Shown: piece after piece, positions 35,616-42,291 of the stretch
How positions within the stretch are numbered: the stretch's first letter is position 1
Layout of the letters: each line of letters starts with the position of its first letter
Assembly (NCBI RefSeq): GCF_003367175.1
Contig: NZ_QRGA01000028.1
Span: forward strand, 1-54,723
Direction: 5' to 3'
Length of the DNA: 54,723 nt
Origin: Trinickia dinghuensis
Lineage (GTDB): Bacteria; Pseudomonadota; Gammaproteobacteria; Burkholderiales; Burkholderiaceae
Notes under the pieces: model-generated
The model's database searches: none
Told to the model about the DNA's origin: nothing
The model's input: only the letters and a program-made list of their open reading frames with translations
Program-made: the position numbers and the translations under genes

Positions 35616-37059
35616 GGCCGTTCTCGGAAGGCGCCGCCGGCGCGGCGCTCGTCTTTTGCTTTCTGCGGTACAGCGTGATCCCTGCCGGCTGGCTTTCGTT
35701 CTTTCTGCCCTGTATCTGCAGGAGTTCGCTTGTGCGGAAGGCGTCTTGCGTGCCTTGATCGTCGAGGGAGAGGCGCTCGTTCTCGACGACGAACAGGAAT
35801 GCTTGCGGACGCAACTTTTCTCGCTCGATTTCGTGGGGCTGCAGCGCGCGCACGGTGGCGCCTCCGACGCGGGCGCGGCGCAGCAGCGGCATCATCGCGG
35901 CGTCGGCGATGACCGCTTCGTTCAGCCATCCGAGCAATTGGGCTGCCGTCTGTGCCTCGCGCGGCTCCAGTTCGATGAGGAGTTCGTCCCCGATGTCCGC
36001 GGGCAGTCGCCGCTCGAAGCAGGCGTCCTGCAGCATCGGGTCGTGCTGGTCCACACGCAGGAAGGACAGGATTTCATAGCGTGTGTCGACGAGATCCATG
36101 CGTGCCTGGATGAAGTCCATCGCCTGCTGGAATTGCGGCCGGCAATCGTCGTGCCGATAGGGTTTCATCAGCAGCGGCAGCGGATTGGGGCCGATGCTCG
36201 ATAGCGCGCCCACGATCCCCGCGAGCGCCTGATAGAGCAGGCTCGGGTGAGTCTGCTCGTGCAACAGGGTCGAGAACGGCGGCAGGCAGGCGCTGATGTG
36301 ACGGGCCGCGCTCAAGTGCTGGCGCCGTTCGTTGCCCATGTTTTCTTCGGCATCGCTGGTCTTGCCATGTTCGCCGAGCTGCGCGAGCTTGTCCCACAGA
36401 CGGTCGTGCATCTGATGCAGGCTGCGCCACAAGTTCGACTGCCCGAGGCTGTCGGATACCTCGACGTGCAGCATCGGCGGATGATAGGCCGTGACCTGCA
36501 ACTGTTGGTTTTCGCCGCGCACGAGCTCGAGAAGCGGCACGGCGCTATGCGCTGCCGGCGAGCTGTTGCCGAGGTAGAGCTCGAACTGCACTTGCAGGCG
36601 CGGCAGCGCCAAGCCGTTGTCGCCCGTGTTCTCGTCGACGCACGGCTCGTCGATGATGGAGTTGTAGCGTCGCTCGAGGCTGTCCTGGCAAGCTGCCTGC
36701 GGTCCGCGCGGTTTGACCCAGCACCAGACCTTGACCGGCGCGTCGCCGCTCTTGCACGCGGCCCCGAGCGCCAGTTCGACGTTGCCGGGAGGATTGCGCG
36801 GCAGCGCGCCCGGAAACGCCACGAGCAGGCCGTCGGGCAACACGCATTCGAGTTCGCCGATGCTCAGCACTTCGTTGACGATTTCGAAACGCAGTGCTAG
36901 CACGCCCCAGTAATTCGGTGCGATGGCTTGCAGACGATGGCGCAAATGGGCATGCCAGTAGCGGTCGTTCTGCTGAAGATGCTGCGGCGAAAGCATCATG
37001 CCTTCCGACCACTGGATCGCGTCGGGCAGAGGAGCAGTTTGGATCATGGCGCTGTTCAT
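35608..37059 (-). CDS. tssK: T6SS baseplate protein TssK
   Basis: The 483-residue product starts with IQWSEGMMLSPQHLQQNDRY, the typical N-terminus of TssK (ImpJ/VasE). TssK is a trimeric connector between the baseplate wedge and the membrane complex. The later part contains the family's conserved LEPREAQTAAQLLGWL and the C-terminal neck region. ATG at 37059 is favoured; an in-frame ATG four codons later is an alternative. Its end overlaps tssL. It belongs to the tssJ-tssK-tssL-tssM run of baseplate and membrane genes. Confidence 0.93.
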   Translation of the reverse strand: MNSAMIQTAPLPDAIQWSEGMMLSPQHLQQNDRYWHAHLRHRLQAIAPNYWGVLALRFEIVNEVLSIGELECVLPDGLLVAFPGALPRNPPGNVELALGAACKSGDAPVKVWCWVKPRGPQAACQDSLERRYNSIIDEPCVDENTGDNGLALPRLQVQFELYLGNSSPAAHSAVPLLELVRGENQQLQVTAYHPPMLHVEVSDSLGQSNLWRSLHQMHDRLWDKLAQLGEHGKTSDAEENMGNERRQHLSAARHISACLPPFSTLLHEQTHPSLLYQALAGIVGALSSIGPNPLPLLMKPYRHDDCRPQFQQAMDFIQARMDLVDTRYEILSFLRVDQHDPMLQDACFERRLPADIGDELLIELEPREAQTAAQLLGWLNEAVIADAAMMPLLRRARVGGATVRALQPHEIEREKLRPQAFLFVVENERLSLDDQGTQDAFRTSELLQIQGRKNESQPAGITLYRRKQKTSAAPAAPSENGHA

Positions 37060-37084
37060 TCCATGCTCGTTTCTTTGGCTGGCT

Positions 37085-37588
37085 TCATTGCGGCTTGTAT
37101 TGAATCGTCGTCGCGGTGAGCCAGATCGTCACATTCTTGTAGGGCGTGATGTTGCCCTTCGCCTGCCCCGCGGGGCTCAGGTAATTGGCATACACGTAGA
37201 CGGCGATCGCCTTGCCGTGCCGCTTGGGCAGCGTCGGGCCGGCCACGGTGGCGGGCGGCACCTGCAAGCTGACGACGTCGATGTCGTTCGCGAGCCCCGA
37301 GATCAATGCGTCTTTCTTCTGAAACCAATCGGGTCCCGTGCTCGGCAGCAGGCCCAGCACGCTGTTGTCGTAGACGAACACGATATCGAGCTGCGTCGCG
37401 GCGTTTTGATCGGCGTCGACCTGCGCCACCACCTTGATTTGCGATACGGCTGCATGCTTGCTGAAGCCGAGCCAACTGCAGGCGGCCAGCAGGTACGCAG
37501 CGGTCATGACGGCGGCGGCGGTGCGGCATCGCCGCCATGTCGCGGCCAGAGAGGGCCGGCGAAGTACCGGGGTGAGCGATGAGTGCAT
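37085..37588 (-). CDS. tssJ: T6SS outer-membrane lipoprotein, TssJ-like
   Basis: The 167-residue protein has a lipoprotein signal: MTAAYLLAACSW carries the lipobox LAAC with the modified Cys at about residue 37. The ATG at 37588 gives a long signal region; an ATG at 37507 would give the compact signal alone. The mature chain has a beta-rich SQIKVVAQVDADQNAATQLD and DWFQKKDALISGLANDIDVV, which fits the TssJ/SciN role of contacting TssM in the periplasm. Its place directly before tssK supports this. The primary sequence is diverged from classic TssJ, so the call is less certain. Confidence 0.75.
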   Translation of the reverse strand: MHSSLTPVLRRPSLAATWRRCRTAAAVMTAAYLLAACSWLGFSKHAAVSQIKVVAQVDADQNAATQLDIVFVYDNSVLGLLPSTGPDWFQKKDALISGLANDIDVVSLQVPPATVAGPTLPKRHGKAIAVYVYANYLSPAGQAKGNITPYKNVTIWLTATTIQYKPQ

Positions 37589-37591
37589 GGT

Positions 37592-37990
37592 CTACCCCAG
37601 CAGCAGAACGCGGAATTGCGCCGGCACGATCGACATGCCCATGGTGTTGAACGGCATGCCGTTCATCCCGACGAGCGAGGTCAGGCGGGCGGCGAACGCG
37701 GTACCGACGATCACTTTCATGCTGCCCATCACATAGGTGTCGGGGCCCATGAAAATCTCCGAGACGATGCCGCCTTCGACGCCGGGTTCGTCGCCCATGC
37801 TGATCGTGCCTTCCGTCATCAGGTTCTCGGCGAGTCCTTCGCCGAACATCACGTTGAACACCGATGGAATGTGCAGCGTAGACATCGTGATGTTCGGATA
37901 CGGGATCGGCACGGGCACGAGGATGGGCGTCTTGCAGACGTCCGGTATCGTCATCATCGACATGGCGGCAACGCTATTGGTAGCGAACAT
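37592..37990 (-). CDS. DUF4150/PAAR-like spike protein
   Basis: The ATG at 37990 has AGGAG six bases upstream and gives 132 residues. The family signature PDVCKTPILVPVPIPYPNIT is seen near residue 17, and Gly-rich turns follow (GDEPGVEGGIVSEIFMGP). DUF4150 proteins take the place of the PAAR tip that sits on VgrG. No effector domain is fused to the tip; the chain ends soon after the fold. It forms part of the cassette with DUF3540, the pentapeptide protein and DUF2169, and its end lies three bases before the tssJ start. Confidence 0.85.
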   Translation of the reverse strand: MFATNSVAAMSMMTIPDVCKTPILVPVPIPYPNITMSTLHIPSVFNVMFGEGLAENLMTEGTISMGDEPGVEGGIVSEIFMGPDTYVMGSMKVIVGTAFAARLTSLVGMNGMPFNTMGMSIVPAQFRVLLLG

Positions 37991-38024
37991 GCGCTTCTCC
38001 TGAGGCAATCGTCGGGTGGTGGCG

Positions 38025-38582
38025 TCAGCCCATGCTGATGCGTTCGCCGTCGACCTTCACGTCCTCTTCGGCCGTCACGATCGCCTGCTGGCCGTGCAGG
38101 CGAAGCAGTTGGCGCACTTCCAGCAGATAGTGTTCGGCCTGGCCGACGAAATGCCCGACGTTCTGCACGAAGCTGTCCTGCGCGGTGGCGAACAGGTTGC
38201 GGCCGTTCAGGCTAAGGGCACCGGTGGTGGCGCTGACCTCCACGTCGGCGAGCGAGCGCAGCGCGATGGCATCGACGGCGTTCAGGCTGATCTGCGGCTG
38301 TGCAACACACACTTCGTGTGCGCCCGGCACGCTCAACTGCACTTGGTGCGGCTCGTTGCGATGCAGGATGTGCAGAATGTAGATCGTCTCGTTCTGGCAG
38401 GCCGCGACCAAAACGTGGTCGCCTACTTCCGGCCGTATCAGGCAACTGAGCGCTTGGTGGGCCATGCGTCCGTCGTTGAGCAAGAAGGCGTGCTGTTCGA
38501 GCGCGACGATGATTCGAGCCTCGACCAGATAAAGCGGCAGCGGCGGCGGAAGTGTGTTGGCGGTCTTGGCGGAGCGCATCAT
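38025..38582 (-). CDS. DUF3540 family protein
   Basis: The ATG at 38582 overlaps the stop codon of the preceding pentapeptide gene (ATGATGCGC context). The 185-residue protein contains LIRPEVGDHVLVAACQNETI and a short C-terminal helical part (GQAEHYLLEVRQLLRLHGQQ), which match DUF3540. Members are found beside DUF2169, pentapeptide and DUF4150 genes and vgrG, and are thought to help load a spike-associated protein. The exact step is not known. Its frame in the upstream direction is open but antisense to another gene, so I do not extend it. Confidence 0.8.
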   Translation of the reverse strand: MMRSAKTANTLPPPLPLYLVEARIIVALEQHAFLLNDGRMAHQALSCLIRPEVGDHVLVAACQNETIYILHILHRNEPHQVQLSVPGAHEVCVAQPQISLNAVDAIALRSLADVEVSATTGALSLNGRNLFATAQDSFVQNVGHFVGQAEHYLLEVRQLLRLHGQQAIVTAEEDVKVDGERISMG

Positions 38583-39646
38583 TCGTTCTCCAGAGCGAGG
38601 GTGCGGGATTCGGCGGCAAGACGTGCTTTGTCGGTCTTGCCGATGTGGCGCATGCTTGCGCCGCGAAAATTCGTATCGCACAGGTTCGCGGCATGAAACT
38701 GGGCGTGATCGAGATTGGCGTCGGAAAAATCGAGGTGCTCGCCCTGCACGTGCTCCCATCGGGCGTAGGCGAGGTCCGCGCCTTGAAACGACACGTTTTC
38801 GTGTTTGCTTTTGTTCCAGACGCTCGTCGCCAGCCGGGCGCCGTCGAGCCGGCAGTCTCGCAACGCGGCTTGCTGGAAGATCGCGCCTTCCAATCGGGCG
38901 CCGGACAGGTCGACTTGCTCGAGCTGCGCTTGCAGCAGGAGCGCGTGCGGCGCATTCACATTGCTGAGGTTGGCCTGCCGCAGGCGCGTCCGGTAGAAAT
39001 TCGATTCGGTGAGATCGGCCCCGGCCAGGTCGACGCCGCTCAGGTCCGCGCCTTGCATCGAGCAGCGCCGCAAGTGCATGCCGCTCATGACTTGGCCATG
39101 AAAATTCGCGTTCGAGAAAATGACGCCGTCCGCGCGCATATTCCCCAGTGCGACCTTGTGCCAATCGGCGGGACTGACCACGCATTGCGTGAGTTTTGCC
39201 CCCGCGACGCTCGCTCCGTCGAATTCGTCGTCGATCAACGTGCAGCGTTCGAGCGTCCCGGCGTCGAAGCGGGCGGACTTCAACGAGCTTTTGACGATGG
39301 AGCTGACCTGCATGTCGGCATGCTCCCAACTGCTCTCGGAGAGATCGCACTGGACCCAGCAGTCGTGCCGCATGTTGCGGGCACACAGCCTCGCTTGCGA
39401 CAGATCGCATTTGACGAACGTCGCGTGATCCAAATCGGCGTTGCTGAAGTCGGCGCCACGTAGATCGCACTCGATGAATTTGGCGCGTGCGAGCACGCAG
39501 TCGACGAACGAGGCCCCCGAAAAATCGACCTCGTGGAATATCGCGCCGCCGAGATCGCGCGAGCGAGCGAACAGTCCGCGCAGATCGCGCTTGCGGATCG
39601 GCTGATCGAGCTGAATCGATAACGCAATGTCGTCCCATATCGTCAT
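38579..39646 (-). CDS. Pentapeptide repeat protein of the VgrG cassette
   Basis: Starting at the ATG at 39646 (MTIWDDIALSIQLDQPIRK), the 355-residue protein consists mostly of pentapeptide repeats of the A(D/N)LXX type, for example LRGADFSNADLDHATFVKCD and LSGVDLAGADLTESNF. These fold into a right-handed quadrilateral beta-helix. It overlaps the DUF3540 gene and also the preceding DUF2169 gene by a few bases, so the three are translationally coupled. The repeats run from about residue 30 to residue 340. It is probably a structural or adaptor component that works with the spike, but its precise role is not shown by the sequence. Confidence 0.85.
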   Translation of the reverse strand: MTIWDDIALSIQLDQPIRKRDLRGLFARSRDLGGAIFHEVDFSGASFVDCVLARAKFIECDLRGADFSNADLDHATFVKCDLSQARLCARNMRHDCWVQCDLSESSWEHADMQVSSIVKSSLKSARFDAGTLERCTLIDDEFDGASVAGAKLTQCVVSPADWHKVALGNMRADGVIFSNANFHGQVMSGMHLRRCSMQGADLSGVDLAGADLTESNFYRTRLRQANLSNVNAPHALLLQAQLEQVDLSGARLEGAIFQQAALRDCRLDGARLATSVWNKSKHENVSFQGADLAYARWEHVQGEHLDFSDANLDHAQFHAANLCDTNFRGASMRHIGKTDKARLAAESRTLALENE

Positions 39647-42285
39647 GCTGGGCCCCTTGCTTGCGCGGATTGGCCTTCGACCGGAATCGACCCGGTGAGC
39701 TCGCATTGGACGAAGGCGGCGTCTGACAAACGGGCGCCGGTGAAGTCGGTCTTACGGCACAGACAATGAAAAAACTCGGCTGTCCCGGCGTCGATCGAGC
39801 GCAGGCTGCTGCGATATAGGCCGCAGCGGGAGAACGCGCTGCCCGTCAGGGTGGCGTCGCTCATATCGCATTGCCCGAAATCGCACCGCAGGAACTGTGC
39901 GTCGCTCAGGTCGGCATGCGAGAGATCGGCGCCATGGAAACCGCAGTTCGTGGCTGCGGCACCGGCCAGCGCGGCGTCGCGCCAGGTCGTTTTGCCGCCG
40001 CCTTGCACGCTGTCGAGCCGCGCATGATCCCATCGGCTCGACTGCAGATCGGATGTGTTGAACACGGTTTTTTTCAGCATGGCGCGCCCGAAGTCGCCCC
40101 GTTGCAGGCTCGCGCGCAGCAAGACCGTCTTCTCTAGCCTGGCCGCTCGCCAACTGCTGTCGTCTGCGTTCAGATCGAAGAGGGTGGCCTTGCTCGCGTC
40201 GGCGTCGTCGAGCGCGGCGGCCGGCAATGCCAGCCGGATGCCGAGCAGCCGGTGAAGACGCGTGCGGCGCAAATTCGCTTGCGGCCACTGGGCCCCGAGC
40301 GCCTGCACATAACTCAAATTCGCGCCTTCGAACGAAATCGCGCAGCCCTCGCTCTCGCACAGATTGGCCTTCTCCAGATTGGCCCCGGAGAAGTCGGCTC
40401 GGTCCAGGCGCGCGCCGACGAACACCGCACCGCGCAGGTCCGCACCGACGAACTTGGCGCCGGTCAAATTGGCCCCGTCCAACATGACTTCACGTAGATC
40501 CGCGCCCGAGAAATCGACACCGGGCAGATCGGCGCCCGCGAGATCGCGCCCGGCGAGACTCACGCCGGCCTCGCGCCATTGCCGTATTTGCATGCCGAGC
40601 GACTCGGCCACGTCCGCGGGATAGGGCAGCGCGGGAAGCGTAACCTTCGGCGCGGCGCGACGCGCCTGACGCTTGAGCGACGGAATCTTCATCACGGCGG
40701 CGCACGACTTCTCGTATTGCGCGAGCGCTTTCGCGTCAGCGTCGCTCGCCGGCTTGGGCAATTGCGAGCGCATGGCTTCGATTTGCGGATCGCGGCCCGT
40801 TTGGTCGGGCGGCAGCAGGTCGTAGGCCGGTACCGCTGCGTGCTCGAGCGCGGTGGCCAACAGTTTCGCCGCATCGACGGCGACGGACACCGCCTTCGGC
40901 AGCTTGGCCAGCGCTTCCTTGCCGCGGCGCTCGGCTTCGTCCGCGAGCGCCTTAGCCTTGGTCACGATGTCCGTCAGATCGAAATCGCCCTCCACTGCTG
41001 TTTGCGAAGTCATCAGCCCGAGCGGCGGAAGCTTCGCGCGCGCGACTTGATGGTCGGCGGGCGGGGGCGTGCCGCGCTTCGCCCAGTACTGTGCGTCGAG
41101 CAAGTCGAGGCGCCGCTGGCTGCGCGCGAGCGCGGCTTCTTCGGCGGCCTGCTGGGCCTGCTGGCGTCGCGCTTCCCCGGCCGCCGAGCGCTGCGGAGCC
41201 AACTGGCTGTCGTTGAAGACATGCAGCCGGCCCGTTTCCGCATCGAGGCGCAGCGCCATCACCTCGTGATAGTGGGCCTCGCTTTTCGGTTCGCCGTTGT
41301 GCTCGTAGCCCACCATCAGCACACCGACATCCAGCCCGTCGCTGTCTTGAATCTCGGCTTTACCGTGATAGATCACGATGCCCAGATCGTGATCGGGAAC
41401 GAACCAGACGGTGTCCATCTGCAAGGGCACTTCTCGGGCTTGCTCGGGCGTTTTGCCTTCGTCCAGCACGAACGCGCGCGCGGCGAAGCGGGGCAGGCTG
41501 CCTGCCAGCTCGGCGTGTTGCGGATGCAGATTGCGCAAGACGTAGCGCTCGCCGCCCTTGAACGGCGCATCGGCCCATTGGTCCGGCGGCGCCATGTTGA
41601 ACACGCTCCAGTCGATGTCGCGCGCGAAGCCCGGCGCGTCGTGCTTGCGCCAGGTGCGCCCGTAGCTGCCGAATTTAGGTTGGCGCGCGGCATGGCCGAC
41701 GGGGATCGGCCCGAATCCGGCGGCGACGCGGGACCGCCAGGCGGTATCCACCGCGTGCGGCGCATAGGAGACGTTGGGCATCGCGCCTCGCCCCTTGCCG
41801 AGTCGCGAGCCGCGGCTGCCGCAGCCGATGGGGTTGGCCGGATTGCGCGGGCCGCCGAATGCGCGACTGTAGGTCAGCGGCATTTGGAGAAAAGGCTTGG
41901 GGCGGCTGACGCGGCGCGTGCGCAATGCCTTGGCTCGCCATTCGCGTTCACCGCAGACGCACAGGCATTTGCTGATGCTCGGCTGCCCCGCGCTGTCGTC
42001 GATTTGCAATTGCACGGTGAGGCTCGTGCAGGCTTGACGATTCGGCGCATAGGCGGAACCGAGCAATAGCGCCTCCGCCCCCTGTTTCGACATGGCTTCG
42101 TCGAGCGGCTGGCCCGCGGGCAGGCTCGCGACCACGTGCGCCCATTGTTTGCTCTCGGGAAGAAAGCGCTCCGTCTCCGTGCCCAAACCGAAGAATCCGA
42201 TCGCGGCGACGGAAAGATAGTGGCGTCCCATGAACGAGTAAGGCTTGAACAGCACGCCGAGCGATTGGGGTTTGATGACTTTCAT
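39643..42285 (-). CDS. DUF2169 domain protein with pentapeptide-repeat C-terminus
   Basis: The 880-residue protein has an N-terminal DUF2169 domain in residues 1-330 (GRHYLSVAAIGFFGLGTETE, MPLTYSRAFGGPRNPANPIG), a helical linker with an Ala-rich region (about residues 370-540) and a C-terminal block of pentapeptide repeats from about residue 570 to 870 (SGADLREVMLDGANLTGAKF and similar). DUF2169 proteins are T6SS adaptors that link VgrG to effectors or to PAAR-like tips. It follows vgrG directly with six bases between. A long Ala/Glu-rich coil sits between the two domains. There is no visible enzymatic toxin motif. Confidence 0.85.
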   Translation of the reverse strand: MKVIKPQSLGVLFKPYSFMGRHYLSVAAIGFFGLGTETERFLPESKQWAHVVASLPAGQPLDEAMSKQGAEALLLGSAYAPNRQACTSLTVQLQIDDSAGQPSISKCLCVCGEREWRAKALRTRRVSRPKPFLQMPLTYSRAFGGPRNPANPIGCGSRGSRLGKGRGAMPNVSYAPHAVDTAWRSRVAAGFGPIPVGHAARQPKFGSYGRTWRKHDAPGFARDIDWSVFNMAPPDQWADAPFKGGERYVLRNLHPQHAELAGSLPRFAARAFVLDEGKTPEQAREVPLQMDTVWFVPDHDLGIVIYHGKAEIQDSDGLDVGVLMVGYEHNGEPKSEAHYHEVMALRLDAETGRLHVFNDSQLAPQRSAAGEARRQQAQQAAEEAALARSQRRLDLLDAQYWAKRGTPPPADHQVARAKLPPLGLMTSQTAVEGDFDLTDIVTKAKALADEAERRGKEALAKLPKAVSVAVDAAKLLATALEHAAVPAYDLLPPDQTGRDPQIEAMRSQLPKPASDADAKALAQYEKSCAAVMKIPSLKRQARRAAPKVTLPALPYPADVAESLGMQIRQWREAGVSLAGRDLAGADLPGVDFSGADLREVMLDGANLTGAKFVGADLRGAVFVGARLDRADFSGANLEKANLCESEGCAISFEGANLSYVQALGAQWPQANLRRTRLHRLLGIRLALPAAALDDADASKATLFDLNADDSSWRAARLEKTVLLRASLQRGDFGRAMLKKTVFNTSDLQSSRWDHARLDSVQGGGKTTWRDAALAGAAATNCGFHGADLSHADLSDAQFLRCDFGQCDMSDATLTGSAFSRCGLYRSSLRSIDAGTAEFFHCLCRKTDFTGARLSDAAFVQCELTGSIPVEGQSAQARGPA

Positions 42286-42291
42286 CTCGGC

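Noticed and set aside
38025-39638. Long form of the DUF3540 protein (537 residues)
   Set aside because: The extension is in a different frame over the pentapeptide gene and is Arg-rich noise. The ATG at 38582 gives the family's normal start.
40579-42069. Plus-strand frame of about 500 codons opposite the DUF2169 gene
   Set aside because: Shadow of the DUF2169/pentapeptide gene; its residues are Arg/Leu/Ala-rich and match no family.
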